A stretch of DNA of 64,000 bases from Hyphomicrobiaceae bacterium (lineage in GTDB: Bacteria; Pseudomonadota; Alphaproteobacteria; Rhizobiales; Hyphomicrobiaceae): positions 1-64,000 of the forward strand of contig JANYHF010000014.1 of NCBI GenBank assembly GCA_025359185.1. Reading direction: 5' to 3'. A program made the translations under genes and the position numbers. Of this stretch, positions 28,390 through 37,318 are shown piece after piece. The number at the start of each line of letters is the position of its first letter. Within the stretch, counting starts at the first letter, position 1. A model generated the notes under the pieces. It ran no database searches and was not told where the DNA came from. It worked only from the letters and a program-made list of their open reading frames with translations.

Positions 28390-29175
28390 ATGACACCCAT
28401 CGATGAACCAAGGCCAAGGCCGTCGGCCAGCCGCGACACTCCAGAGGCAGGTCCCATCGCCCAGCTCAGCGGCGAGGATACCCGCCCGATCCACGCCTTC
28501 GCGCGCTTGCGCAACTATTTCCTGACCGGCCTCGTCATTGCGGGGCCGGTGACGGTGACGCTTTGGATCGTCTGGTGGTTCGTCAATCTCATCGACAGCT
28601 GGGTGAAGCCGGTGATGCCGGACTTTTACGCCTGGCTGCGCGCGTTGATCCCAAGCGCCTATTGGCCCACTAATTTCACGGTACCAGGCGTCGGCCTGCT
28701 GTTTGCGGTGGCCGGATTGACATTGCTTGGCGCGCTCGCCGCCAATCTCCTCGGCCGCACACTGCTCAGCTACGCCGAGTTCTTCGTGGGCGGCCTGCCG
28801 GTGGTGCGCAGCGTTTACAAGCCCGTGAAGCAGATCTTTGAAACCGTCCTCAGCAAGGGCGATTCCAACTTCCGCAAGGCGGGGCTGATCGAGTTTCCGC
28901 GCAAGGGCGCCTATTCGCTCGTGTTCGTCTCCAGCGACGCGCACGGCGAAATCCCGCTGAAGCTGCCGCCGGGCGATCCGTTCGTGACGGTGTTCATGCC
29001 CAGCTGCCCGCCAACCTCGGGGTTTCTCATGTTCGTGCGCCGCAGCGAGCTGATCGTGCTTGAAATGAGTGTGGAAGACGCGGCCAAGATGGTGCTCTCG
29101 GCCGGCATCGTCACACCTGAGTATCAGCTGGAGAACGGGGCGCTTACGCCGATAACACCCGCTCAACCTCGATGA
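28390..29175 (+). CDS. DUF502 family membrane protein
   Basis: The product of 261 residues has two membrane helices in its first 125 residues (YFLTGLVIAGPVTVTLWIVW and a second near 100-120) and a soluble C-terminal part with the family's FPRKGAYSLVFVSS and VFMPSCPPTSGFLMFV segments. DUF502 function is not established. Its last 32 bases overlap the 3' end of the convergent decarboxylase-like gene. Confidence 0.88.
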   Translation: MTPIDEPRPRPSASRDTPEAGPIAQLSGEDTRPIHAFARLRNYFLTGLVIAGPVTVTLWIVWWFVNLIDSWVKPVMPDFYAWLRALIPSAYWPTNFTVPGVGLLFAVAGLTLLGALAANLLGRTLLSYAEFFVGGLPVVRSVYKPVKQIFETVLSKGDSNFRKAGLIEFPRKGAYSLVFVSSDAHGEIPLKLPPGDPFVTVFMPSCPPTSGFLMFVRRSELIVLEMSVEDAAKMVLSAGIVTPEYQLENGALTPITPAQPR

Positions 29176-30358
29176 TTTCGGCAGGGCCATACCCGTTGAA
29201 GCGGGTACTCGTGGCCGTGCCGTAAGCGCCGAGCGGCCCGAACTCGATATAGTCACCCTCGGCGATGTCGGCGGCGAGATCGAGCTTGTTGGGCAGCACG
29301 TCCAGCGGGTCGCACGTTGGGCCATAGGCCGTGCAGGTCACGGTTGCGCCGGTCAGCACCTTGCCATCGCGAATGACGCGGTAGTTCGGCTGCAACAGGG
29401 CCACCTGGCTGACTTCCATCAGCGAGCCATAGATGCCGTCATTCATGAACACTTCTCGTCGCGTGCTCTTAACCAGTTTTACGCGGGCCAGCACTGACGT
29501 GCAGTTGGCGACCAGGCCACGGCCCGGCTCACACTCCAGCGGCGGCACAAAGTCAGCGCCGAACGCTTCTGCGGCTGCCAAGGCAATGGTCTCGAAGTAA
29601 ACCGACAGATCCGGCGCGCTGAGGCCCACATAGCGTGATGGGAACCCGCCACCCACATTGAGTGCGGCCAGCCGGACACCTGCGGCGCGCGCGATATCGG
29701 CAGCCGCGTGGATGTACGTGGTCCAGATGGCGGGATCGCCACATTGCGAGCCTGGGTGGAAGGTCAGCAGCGGCTTGCAGCCCAGGCTCACCACATGGCG
29801 CAGCAGATGCGCGGCCAGCTCCGGCCCCGCGCCGAATTTGCTCGAAAAATCATGCGCCGACGAGCCGTGCTTGGGAAGCACGAAGCGGATCGCGATCTCC
29901 AGCTCTTGCGCGTTGCCCGCGACGGCGACGATCTTGTTGATTTCCTGCTCGTCATCGGCCGCGAACCGGACGCAACCATATTGCGCCGCAGCGATTGCAA
30001 TCTCATTCCGGCCTTTGACCGGATTGTGATAGTGAAAGCGCGCCTCAGGGGCGACGGCGCGAACGGCCATCATCTCTTCGACTGAGGCGACGTCGAACAC
30101 GTCAAGGCCGCCCGCCGCCAGCGTTGCTAGCACGTGCGGGCCATCGTTGGACTTGACGGCATAGCTGACCTCACCGGGAAATCCGGTCAGGAAGGTATTG
30201 AGGGTGGACGTGAGGATCGCGGGTGAAAAGCAGTGCACGGGCTCATCGGGGGAACGCTGTGCTGCGACATCCATAGCGTCGCCATAACTTGACGACTGAG
30301 ACGCGCTGACCGGAGGCAACAGAACCGACGTTTTGGCGCCCACCAGCATCTGCTTCAT
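29144..30358 (-). CDS. ornithine/diaminopimelate decarboxylase-like PLP enzyme
   Basis: This is a fold-type III PLP enzyme of 404 residues. The PLP Lys is in VSYAVKSND, the Gly-rich phosphate loop in NVGGGFPSRY, and the CEPGRGLV and YGPTCDPLDVLP segments match eukaryotic-type ornithine decarboxylases. It probably decarboxylates ornithine or lysine for polyamine synthesis. It is transcribed divergently from an Lrp-type regulator that may control it. The N-terminal 40 residues are weakly conserved, so a start a little downstream is possible. Confidence 0.86.
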   Translation of the reverse strand: MKQMLVGAKTSVLLPPVSASQSSSYGDAMDVAAQRSPDEPVHCFSPAILTSTLNTFLTGFPGEVSYAVKSNDGPHVLATLAAGGLDVFDVASVEEMMAVRAVAPEARFHYHNPVKGRNEIAIAAAQYGCVRFAADDEQEINKIVAVAGNAQELEIAIRFVLPKHGSSAHDFSSKFGAGPELAAHLLRHVVSLGCKPLLTFHPGSQCGDPAIWTTYIHAAADIARAAGVRLAALNVGGGFPSRYVGLSAPDLSVYFETIALAAAEAFGADFVPPLECEPGRGLVANCTSVLARVKLVKSTRREVFMNDGIYGSLMEVSQVALLQPNYRVIRDGKVLTGATVTCTAYGPTCDPLDVLPNKLDLAADIAEGDYIEFGPLGAYGTATSTRFNGYGPAEIIEVERVLSA

Positions 30359-30481
30359 TGACCGGGTTCTCCTTCAAAAAAAGCGACGTCGCTAAGATGA
30401 CCAACGGGAGTGACGAGTACGATCCCCCGATGCGCAGCCGCAAGCCCTAATGTCCGTCAAATTGCCGAATGGACCGTAAAT

Positions 30482-30922
30482 ATGACGAAAGCGCTGACCG
30501 ACAAAGACCGTGAGCTGATTGCGCTGTTACGGATCAACGCGCGCGAACCTGTCGCGAGTCTCGCCCGGAAGCTACAAGTTTCTCGTACCACCGTGCAGGA
30601 CCGCCTGCGCCGGCTGGAGGAAACCAAAGTCATCGAGGGCTATGCGCTAAAGCTCACGGACACCGCTGCGATGGCGGGCCTGAAGGCCTTCATCACCATC
30701 GAGATCGATCCCAAACGCACCCAGGAGGTGGTCCGCGCCCTGGTGAAATTGCCGCAGCTCGAATCGCTGCACACTGTCAGCGGCAAATACGACGTGATGG
30801 GCATGATCGCGGCTGCCGACGCCGACGAGCTGGAGCGCGTGCTCGACCGCATCGGCGAAATTGCCGGCGTGAACGATACCGAGAGCGCGATTATTCTGTC
30901 GACGAAGCTGGATCGGCGGTGA
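30482..30922 (+). CDS. Lrp/AsnC-family transcriptional regulator
   Basis: The 146-residue protein has an N-terminal winged helix-turn-helix (LTDKDRELIALLRINAREPV and SLARKLQVSRTTVQDRLRRL) and a C-terminal RAM effector-binding domain (LESLHTVSGKYDVMGMIAA). Such regulators sense amino acids. It is divergent from the decarboxylase-like gene with 123 bases between the starts, a typical arrangement for a local amino-acid regulator and its target. The ATG at 30482 begins the conserved fold. Confidence 0.9.
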   Translation: MTKALTDKDRELIALLRINAREPVASLARKLQVSRTTVQDRLRRLEETKVIEGYALKLTDTAAMAGLKAFITIEIDPKRTQEVVRALVKLPQLESLHTVSGKYDVMGMIAAADADELERVLDRIGEIAGVNDTESAIILSTKLDRR

Positions 30923-30983
30923 GTGTCTTGGATTGCGTTCTGTAGTCGTTTCGACTATAGTAATTCAGGGAAAGCCGGAGTTT

Positions 30984-31355
30984 ATGCGCGTCTTTGCTTC
31001 AAAGGTGTTCAGCAAGTTCCAGCGGCGGGAGCGAATTCGCAATGAGGTCCTTTGCGATGCAGCTGCTCGCGCCGAACGCGGCCTGATCGATGCTAGTCTT
31101 GGACAAGGACTGATCAAGCAGCGGGTAGCGCGGCCCGGGCAAGGACGGAGTGCAGGTTACCGTACAGTCATTGCTTATCACGTTGGCGCACGGGCCGTGT
31201 CCATTTTTGGATTCGCCAAGAGTGAGCGAGACAATGTCCGGCCTGACGAATTGGAGAGTTTGCGCGAGCTAGGTGCTTCCTGGCTCAAAGGTGACGATGA
31301 GGCGATCGACAAAGCAATCGCGGACGAAGCGTTAAGAGAGGTGCATTGTGACTAA
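30984..31355 (+). CDS. RelE/HigB-type toxin (PF06296-like)
   Basis: The 123-residue protein matches the RelE-superfamily group with the motif GLIKQRVARPGQGRSAGYRT and the later FGFAKSERDN, seen in HigB-like toxins that cleave mRNA. The toxin gene comes first, as in higBA modules, and overlaps the antitoxin start by eight bases. The start at 30984 follows CCGGAG. The DNA is visibly lower in GC than the flanking genes, in keeping with acquisition. Confidence 0.83.
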   Translation: MRVFASKVFSKFQRRERIRNEVLCDAAARAERGLIDASLGQGLIKQRVARPGQGRSAGYRTVIAYHVGARAVSIFGFAKSERDNVRPDELESLRELGASWLKGDDEAIDKAIADEALREVHCD

Positions 31356-31710
31356 AATCGTTAGGGGCAAAGCTTCAAGAGAATTGAAGGGCCGTATGCG
31401 TCTGCGAGCCGAAATTGTGGAGTCTGCACGAGATTTGGGTGCAGCCGGATTGATGGACTCGAAAACGGTGGAGAAAATCACCGTACGGATGTTGGGTCCA
31501 GATGCACTCCCTGGTGCGGTTGCGGTTTCGAGCAAACAAATCATCGCGATCCGCGAAGAAGCGCAAATGAGCCAGGCCGTGTTCGCCCGCCTGCTGTCGG
31601 TGTCTACGGGCACGCTCAGCAAGTGGGAGCGCGGGGAAATCCAGCCGCGTGGTCCGGCGCGGCGGCTGTTGCAGATCATCAAGGCCAGGGGCGTTGACGT
31701 GGTTTGCTAA
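31348..31710 (+). CDS. HigA-type XRE-family antitoxin
   Basis: The protein of 120 residues starts at GTG 31348 inside the toxin's last codons. The C-terminal half is a helix-turn-helix of the XRE type (IIAIREEAQMSQAVFARLLS then VSTGTLSKWERGE). The N-terminal half, expected to contact the toxin, is basic and helical. It would neutralise the toxin and autorepress the operon. Confidence 0.85.
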   Translation: MTKIVRGKASRELKGRMRLRAEIVESARDLGAAGLMDSKTVEKITVRMLGPDALPGAVAVSSKQIIAIREEAQMSQAVFARLLSVSTGTLSKWERGEIQPRGPARRLLQIIKARGVDVVC

Positions 31711-31770
31711 ATCGGGCGATCCATGGCTTATCGCGCGGACGTGCGAATGCCGTTTGTGTGGATGTGCAAG

Positions 31771-33165
31771 ATGCCCCGGTTGACTGTTCTGTCTCCCCTG
31801 ATCCTTCTTCTGGCCCTCGCCGCGCCCGCTTTGGCGCAAACCAAAGTGCCCGAGAACAAGGCGCAGATGCAGCTGTCGTTCTCGCCGCTGGTCAAGGCGA
31901 CGGCACCTGCCGTGGTCAACGTCTATGTGACCCACCGCGTCAAAGAGTTCGTCTCGCCGTTTGGCGATGATCCGTTTTTCCGCGAGTTCTTTGGCGGCAA
32001 TGCCGGGGTGCCGCAGGAGCGGTTGCAGAATTCGCTCGGCTCGGGCGTCATCGTGCGCGAGGACGGGCTGATCGTCACGAACAACCATGTCATCAAAGAC
32101 ATGGGCGATGCCGAGATCCGGGTGGCGCTGGCCGACAAGCGCGAACTCGATGCCAAGGTGCTGCTGCGCGACGAAAAGCTCGATCTCGCGGTGCTGCGGG
32201 TCGATGCCAAGGGCAAGAAATTCCCGTTTTTGCAGTTCGACAATTCGGACACGGTGGAAGTCGGCGACATTGTGCTGGCCATCGGCAATCCGTTCGGCAT
32301 CGGCCAGACCGTCACCAGCGGCATCGTCTCAGCGCTCGCCCGCACCAGCGTCGAGAACAACGATGCGCAGTATTTCATCCAGACCGATGCCGCCATCAAT
32401 CCGGGCAATTCCGGCGGTGCCTTGATCGATATGAACGGGCGGCTGCTGGGCATCAACACCGCGATCGTCTCGCGCTCAGGTGGCTCGCAGGGCATCGGCT
32501 TTGCTATCCCGGCCAACCTCGTGAAGGTGTTCGTCGAGAGCGCCATTTCCGGTAAGCAGATCGCAAAACCCTATCTCGGGGCCAAGATGTCGATGGTCAC
32601 GCGCGAGATTGCGCAGGCCTTGAAACTGGAGCGAGTCTCCGGTGCTCTGGTGGTTGATTTGGACACGGATGGTCCGTCTGCTAAGGCCGGGCTGGTGCAG
32701 AACGATATCGTCATCGGTATCGACGATCATGTGGTCGAAGATCCGAGCACGCTGGCCTACCGGCTGGAGACCATCGGCGTTGGCCACACCGCCAAGCTCA
32801 AAGTGCTGCGCGACGGCAAGGAAACGCTGTTGGATCTGCCCTTGCAGGAGGCCCCTGCTCCGGTCGCGGTGGCGCTGGCGGGCGCGCATCCGTTCGACGG
32901 CGCGCGGGTTTCGCAGCTGACGCAAGCCATTGCCCAGCAATTGGGTCTCACGGGCGAGGCCACCGGCGTGGTGGTGATCGAGGTTGCGGCCGGGTCGATC
33001 GCGCAAGGCCTCGGCTTCCGGCCCGGCGACGTGGTGATGCGCGTCAACCGCTCGCGCATCCGTGGCATCGATGAACTGGAAAAGGTGATCAAAACCCCGC
33101 AAAGGCTTTGGCGGCTGGATGTAAAGCGCGGCGACCAGATCTATCAGATGGCCGTGCCTGGGTAG
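31771..33165 (+). CDS. DegP/DegQ-type periplasmic serine protease
   Basis: This HtrA-family protease and chaperone for misfolded envelope proteins begins with a signal peptide ending ALAQ. The trypsin-like triad is present: His in TNNHVIKDM, Asp in KLDLAVL and Ser in NPGNSGGAL. Two PDZ domains follow (from about residues 255 and 365 of the 464). Start choice: ATG 31771 begins a clean signal peptide, while 31723, 31747 and 31762 are in-frame alternatives that would add up to 16 residues. Confidence 0.92.
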   Translation: MPRLTVLSPLILLLALAAPALAQTKVPENKAQMQLSFSPLVKATAPAVVNVYVTHRVKEFVSPFGDDPFFREFFGGNAGVPQERLQNSLGSGVIVREDGLIVTNNHVIKDMGDAEIRVALADKRELDAKVLLRDEKLDLAVLRVDAKGKKFPFLQFDNSDTVEVGDIVLAIGNPFGIGQTVTSGIVSALARTSVENNDAQYFIQTDAAINPGNSGGALIDMNGRLLGINTAIVSRSGGSQGIGFAIPANLVKVFVESAISGKQIAKPYLGAKMSMVTREIAQALKLERVSGALVVDLDTDGPSAKAGLVQNDIVIGIDDHVVEDPSTLAYRLETIGVGHTAKLKVLRDGKETLLDLPLQEAPAPVAVALAGAHPFDGARVSQLTQAIAQQLGLTGEATGVVVIEVAAGSIAQGLGFRPGDVVMRVNRSRIRGIDELEKVIKTPQRLWRLDVKRGDQIYQMAVPG

Positions 33166-33210
33166 ACATTTCGCTTGCAGCACCTTGCGCCGAAGGATCA
33201 GGCGATTTTT

Positions 33211-33236
33211 GTCATGGCAGCGGAGGCTGCCATGAC
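33211..33236. repeat. ATGGCAGC hairpin, copy 2
   Basis: A perfect 11-base stem (GTCATGGCAGC/GCTGCCATGAC) with loop GGAG lies between the convergent Deg protease gene and metY. The core is identical to the hairpin at 6589-6608. Five T's precede rather than follow it on the + strand, so terminator function is uncertain. Confidence 0.75.
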
Positions 33237-33280
33237 AATGTGGGCGGATTAATTCGCGACCAACCCCAAGGTATCGCAGC

Positions 33281-34561
33281 CTACACCCCCGCCAACGCCT
33301 GTTCGAGGTCGGCGATAATGTCGGCTTTGTCTTCGATGCCCACGCTCAACCGTACTACGTCCGCAGCTGCACCCGCCGCCGCCAGCTGATCGCGTGGGAC
33401 TTGGCTGTGGGTCGTCGAGGCCGGGTGGATGATGAGTGACCTGGTATCACCGATGTTCGCCACATGACTGAACAGGTTTACCGCCAACACCAGCTTCACG
33501 CCCGCCTCATAGCCGCCCTTGAGGCCAAAGGTGAATACCGCGCCCGCGCCCTTGGGGCAGATCTTCTGTTGCAGCGCGTGGTACTTATTCTCCGGCAGTC
33601 CGGCGTAGTTCACCCACGCCACCTTCGGGTGCTTTTCCAGCCAAGTGGCCACGGCCAGCGCGTTTTCGCAGTGCCGCTGCATCCGGAGCGCCAGCGTCTC
33701 GATGCCTGTCAGAATGAGGAACGCATTCAACGGCGCGATCGCCGGGCCGATGTCGCGCAGGCCGAGCACGCGGCAGGCGATGGCGAATGAGAAATTGCCA
33801 AACGTTTCCGCCAACACCATGCCGCGATAGCTGGGGTTCGGCTGCGACAGGGACGCATACTTGCCGGACTTCATCCAATCAAACGTGCCGCAATCGACGA
33901 TCACGCCAGCGATCGAATTGCCGTGGCCACCCAGGAATTTGGTGGCCGAATGCACGATGATGTCGGCGCCGTGGTCTTTCGGCTTGCACAGATAGGGCGT
34001 GGCCATCGTGTTATCGACGATGAAGGGCACGCCGGCTTTTTTGGCCACAGCCGCGATGGCGTCGAGATCCATGATGATGCCGCCGGGATTGGCGACGCTC
34101 TCGCAAAAGATCGCCTTGGTTTTTGGCGTCACTTGCGCGGCAAAGCTGGCGGGGTCGTTACCGTCGGCCCATTTCACGCGCCAGTCGAACTTCTTGAAAG
34201 ATTGGCCGAACTGGTTGATCGAGCCGCCATAGAGCTGCCGGGCGGCGATGAACTCGTCGCCGGGCTCCATCAGGGTGTGGAACACGAGGAATTGCGCGGC
34301 ATGGCCCGACGCCACCGCCAACGCCGCCGTGCCGCCTTCCAACGCCGCCACGCGCTCTTCCAGCACGCCCTGCGTCGGGTTCATGATGCGGGTGTAGATA
34401 TTGCCGAAGGCTTCGAGATTGAACAGGCTGGCGGCGTGGTCGACGTCGTTGAAGACATAGGCCGTGGTTTGATAGATCGGTGTCGCCCGCGCGCCCGTGG
34501 TCGGGTCGGGCTTGGCGCCAGCGTGAATAGCAAGGGTATTGAACTTGGGGGCGTCGGTCAT
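33281..34561 (-). CDS. metY: O-acetylhomoserine sulfhydrylase-like MetY
   Basis: This PLP enzyme of the Cys/Met-metabolism family, 426 residues, forms homocysteine from O-acetylhomoserine and sulfide. The PLP Lys is in VHSATKFLGGHGNSIAG, and the N-terminal FNTLAIHAGAKPDPTTGARA and C-terminal SVGIEDKADIIADL segments are typical of MetY rather than MetZ/MetB. The start at 34561 lies about ten bases after AAGGAG. I see no SAM-II riboswitch in the 200-base leader. Confidence 0.93.
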   Translation of the reverse strand: MTDAPKFNTLAIHAGAKPDPTTGARATPIYQTTAYVFNDVDHAASLFNLEAFGNIYTRIMNPTQGVLEERVAALEGGTAALAVASGHAAQFLVFHTLMEPGDEFIAARQLYGGSINQFGQSFKKFDWRVKWADGNDPASFAAQVTPKTKAIFCESVANPGGIIMDLDAIAAVAKKAGVPFIVDNTMATPYLCKPKDHGADIIVHSATKFLGGHGNSIAGVIVDCGTFDWMKSGKYASLSQPNPSYRGMVLAETFGNFSFAIACRVLGLRDIGPAIAPLNAFLILTGIETLALRMQRHCENALAVATWLEKHPKVAWVNYAGLPENKYHALQQKICPKGAGAVFTFGLKGGYEAGVKLVLAVNLFSHVANIGDTRSLIIHPASTTHSQVPRDQLAAAGAAADVVRLSVGIEDKADIIADLEQALAGV

Positions 34562-34659
34562 AGGGGCGGGCTCCTTCGAAAGGCTGCGGCGGGTCGCCAC
34601 AGTTGAAGGGGATTTGAGTATTGGATGTCAAGGGGAAGACAAGGAACAAAGTAGTAAGA

Positions 34660-34690
34660 GGGATTAGGGACTTGGGATTAGGGATTAGGG
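34660..34690 (+). repeat. telomere-like GGGATTA array, copy 1
   Basis: Four copies of TTAGGGA-like heptamers (GGGATTAGGG, then a CTT interruption, then GGGATTAGGGATTAGGG) lie about 100 bases upstream of metY. Four G-tracts could form a G-quadruplex on this strand. The surrounding 60 bases resemble 41471-41530 in reverse complement. Confidence 0.75.
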
Positions 34691-34770
34691 AAAGAAAGTA
34701 CCGCAATCGGCGCTCCGCGCGAGGCGAATGCCTCGGCGATTGTGCTGTTGGACGGTCATGTTGGGTTCAA

Positions 34771-34847
34771 TGGCGCGAGCGACGGGGCTCGAACCCGCGA
34801 CCTTCGGCGTGACAGGCCGACGCTCTAACCAACTGAGCTACGCCCGC
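34771..34847 (-). tRNA. tRNA-Asp (GTC)
   Basis: Read on the minus strand, the 77-base sequence folds as a cloverleaf: a seven-pair acceptor GCGGGCG/CGCTCGC (one G-U), D arm GCTC/GAGC, anticodon stem TCGGC/GCCGA with loop CTGTCAC (anticodon GTC), T arm with TTCGAGC, and an encoded CCA. Confidence 0.96.
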
Positions 34848-34860
34848 GCATGACTGAGGG

Positions 34861-34888
34861 TGTATGCTGCGACCAGACACGAAGTCAA
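34861..34888 (-). promoter_or_regulatory. probable promoter of tRNA-Asp
   Basis: On the minus strand TTGACT (34888-34883) and CATACA (34866-34861) are separated by 16 bases and lie about 14 bases before the mature tRNA 5' end, as expected for a sigma-70 promoter. Confidence 0.5.
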
Positions 34889-35002
34889 GCGCGGCAACCG
34901 GGGGCGTGCGTTTTCTATGTCGCGATGGCCTGCGTGTAGGCGAAGCGGCTTTGTTCCATGCTACGCACATGGCCGCCACCGTGATCGAAAGCTACGCCGC
35001 CA

Positions 35003-35572
35003 ATGCCCGCATTTGAACGCACCGAACTCAACAGCGCCCGCCTGCATTTGCGCCCGCTGGCCGCCACTGATGCACAATCGCTGTTCACAGTCTATTCGGA
35101 CCCGGCCGTGATGCGTTATTGGAGCAGTCCGCCCTGGACGGCGATGTCTGAGGCCGAGGCGCACATCGCTGAGGAACTCGCGGGGTTAGCTGCGGGAACC
35201 GGGCTGGCGCTTGGGATCGAGCGCACTTCGGATCACCAGCTGATCGGCACTTGCCAGTACCACCTGTTCCATGAGCAGAGCCGCCGGGCCGAGATCGGCT
35301 ACGGGCTGGCGAAATCAGCCTGGGGCCAGGGTTTTATGCATGAAGCTCTGACGATGCTCATTCGCCACGGTTTTACCGCGCTTGGCCTCAATCGCATCGA
35401 GGCCGACATCGATCCCCGCAATCTGTCATCTGCCAGATGCCTCGAGCGGTTAGGATTTGCCAAGGAAGGATTACTGCGTGAGCGCTGGATCGTTGCGGGT
35501 GAGGTCTCCGATTCACGACTCTACGGCTTGCTGCGGCGCGACTGGCTGGCGGCCCTGGGAGGGCAGCAATGA
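35003..35572 (+). CDS. GNAT acetyltransferase, RimJ/RimL-like
   Basis: The 189-residue protein is of the GNAT fold group that acetylates N-termini of ribosomal proteins or small molecules. LHLRPLAATDAQSLFTVYSD opens the fold, IGYGLAKSAWGQGFMHEA is the acetyl-CoA-binding motif A, and NRIEADIDPRNLSSARCLER followed by LGFAKEG closes it. The substrate is unknown. Its stop overlaps the next start in ATGA, so the two genes are coupled. Confidence 0.87.
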   Translation: MPAFERTELNSARLHLRPLAATDAQSLFTVYSDPAVMRYWSSPPWTAMSEAEAHIAEELAGLAAGTGLALGIERTSDHQLIGTCQYHLFHEQSRRAEIGYGLAKSAWGQGFMHEALTMLIRHGFTALGLNRIEADIDPRNLSSARCLERLGFAKEGLLRERWIVAGEVSDSRLYGLLRRDWLAALGGQQ

Positions 35573-36138
35573 TCAAGAACTGGCTGGTGGCCCATTGGGT
35601 GACGGGCGCGCTGTTCATGGCTTTGGGGTTCCTGGCGCTGACGCCGCTGCTGGCGATGAGCTGGGAGCTGCCGCTTTTGCTGATCTACCTGCATCTGCCC
35701 GGCTACATGGTTCATCAGGTCGAAGAGCATTGGGGCGACCGCTTCCGCACCTATATCAACGAAAAAGTGTTCGGCGGCGTCGAGGCGCTGACCCCGGGCG
35801 ACGTGCTGTGGATCAACCTGCCCGGCGTCTGGGGCGTTAACATCGTGGCGCTGTATCTCGCCTTCTTCTACGACGCAGGCTGGGCACTGGCGGCGCCCTA
35901 TCTGATGCTGGTCAACGCTTTTGCTCATCTCGTCAACGCGATGCAAACCCAGGAGTACAATCCAGGCCTCGCCACTGCCGTCGTGATTTTTCTGCCGCTG
36001 GGCCTTGTATCGTTGTTCATGGCGGGCGGCACGCCGTTGCAGCACGGCATTGGGGTGGCCGTCGCGCTGGCCATCCACGCGCTCATCGGCATCAGCGCCA
36101 ATAGGCGGGCGGCCACGGCGGCGCGGCGGCTGGCCTAG
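35569..36138 (+). CDS. HXXEE-domain membrane protein
   Basis: The 189-residue protein has about five hydrophobic segments and the motif HQVEEHWGDRF near residue 46, with the His/Glu arrangement that defines HXXEE proteins; a second signature, NAFAHLVNAM, follows. Its biochemical function is unknown. Its start overlaps the GNAT stop by four bases. It converges on aqpS with a four-base overlap. Confidence 0.8.
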   Translation: MIKNWLVAHWVTGALFMALGFLALTPLLAMSWELPLLLIYLHLPGYMVHQVEEHWGDRFRTYINEKVFGGVEALTPGDVLWINLPGVWGVNIVALYLAFFYDAGWALAAPYLMLVNAFAHLVNAMQTQEYNPGLATAVVIFLPLGLVSLFMAGGTPLQHGIGVAVALAIHALIGISANRRAATAARRLA

Positions 36139-36812
36139 CGGCGATCCGTTGGCCAGTGCGGCCAGAGCGCGGGAGCCAAGGCTGTTGCCCCAGCCATGCC
36201 GATCAGCTGTGCAAGGATGAAGCCAGGGACACAAGACGGCGCGATGCCGGCAAAAGTATCTGACAAGGACCGCGCGATGGTCACAGCCGGATTGGCGAAT
36301 GAGGTCGAGGCCGTGAACCAATAGGCCGCCGTAATATACAGGCCAACAGCGTAGGGCACGGCAGCGGGGGTTCGGGCCACGCAGCCATAGATCGTCAGTA
36401 GCAACCCGAAGGTGGCCACAGCCTCAGCGAACCACTGGCCTGTGCCAGACCGGACATGCTGGGAGAGCTGGAATACCGGCAGGTTAAACATCAGATGGGC
36501 CGCCCACACGCCGATCAGCGAGCCTGTCAGCTGCGCGGCGGTATAGGGCAAGAGTTCCGGCCAGCCGAATTCGCGCCGCAGCGCCAGCGATACCGTCACC
36601 GCCGGGTTGAAATGCGCGCCCGAAATGGGGCCGAAAATCAAGATCAGCACCACCAGCATGGCGCCTGTCGGGAAGGTGTTGCAAAGCAGCGCGATGGCGA
36701 CGTTCCCGCCCGCCAGCTTTTCGCCCATGACGCCGGAACCAACGACGGTTGCGAGCAGTAGCGCGCTGCCAAGGGCTTCGGCAAGGAGGCGGCGGGGCAG
36801 GGGTTCGCTCAT
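36135..36812 (-). CDS. aqpS: aquaglyceroporin of the arsenic cluster, AqpS-type
   Basis: This MIP-family channel of 225 residues has two NPA boxes, HFNPAVTVSL and FANPAVTIARSL, and six membrane helices. In Sinorhizobium meliloti AqpS lets arsenite leave the cell down its gradient, replacing an ArsB pump. The same logic fits here: arsR, arsC and this gene form one operon, and the start overlaps the arsC stop in ATGA. The start at 36812 is the first Met of the channel; the frame upstream is the arsC region. Confidence 0.92.
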   Translation of the reverse strand: MSEPLPRRLLAEALGSALLLATVVGSGVMGEKLAGGNVAIALLCNTFPTGAMLVVLILIFGPISGAHFNPAVTVSLALRREFGWPELLPYTAAQLTGSLIGVWAAHLMFNLPVFQLSQHVRSGTGQWFAEAVATFGLLLTIYGCVARTPAAVPYAVGLYITAAYWFTASTSFANPAVTIARSLSDTFAGIAPSCVPGFILAQLIGMAGATALAPALWPHWPTDRR

Positions 36813-37318
36813 GACGAACTGCCCTCCATCCGGCCGATATCTTGGACTGATTTGGCCAGCGCCATCGAACTGATGCTGGTCATCGGCAATGACGTGAACG
36901 CCACGATGCGGTTTTTCATGTACTTGGACGCGGTGCTGAACGCGCGTTCCTTGTCGACATCCGTACCCTCGACGGCGGCCGGGTCCTCGATACCCCAATG
37001 GGCGCTCATCGGCTGGCCGGGCCACACGGGACAGGTTTCCCCGGCCGCATTGTCGCAAACGGTGATCACGAAATCCATTTTCGGCGCGCCGGGCATGACG
37101 AACTCTTCCCAACTCTTGGAGCGCAACCCCTCGCTAGGGTACTCCATCGCCGCCAGCACTTTCAGCGTGAACGGATTGACCACGCCCTTGGGCTGGCTGC
37201 CGGCCGAGTAGGCGTTGAACCGCCCCGCCCCGAGTTTTTGCAGAATGCTTTCGGCCAGCACCGAGCGGGCGGTGTTTCCGGTGCAAAGGAACAGCACGTT
37301 GAAAATGCGGTCAGGCAT
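36809..37318 (-). CDS. arsC: arsenate reductase ArsC, thioredoxin-coupled
   Basis: This low-molecular-weight-phosphatase-fold reductase of 169 residues converts arsenate to arsenite. The P-loop CTGNTARS begins at Cys12, and the redox relay Cys residues are Cys88 (VITVCDN) and Cys96 (ETCPVWPG), matching the three-Cys mechanism of the Staphylococcus type. The last 25 residues extend beyond the usual core. It overlaps arsR by eight bases. Confidence 0.94.
   Translation of the reverse strand: MPDRIFNVLFLCTGNTARSVLAESILQKLGAGRFNAYSAGSQPKGVVNPFTLKVLAAMEYPSEGLRSKSWEEFVMPGAPKMDFVITVCDNAAGETCPVWPGQPMSAHWGIEDPAAVEGTDVDKERAFSTASKYMKNRIVAFTSLPMTSISSMALAKSVQDIGRMEGSSS

Noticed and set aside
34562-34770. 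SAM-II riboswitch in the metY leader
   Set aside because: SAM-II elements are common upstream of alphaproteobacterial methionine genes, but the characteristic pseudoknot sequence is not seen; the leader holds the telomere-like array instead.
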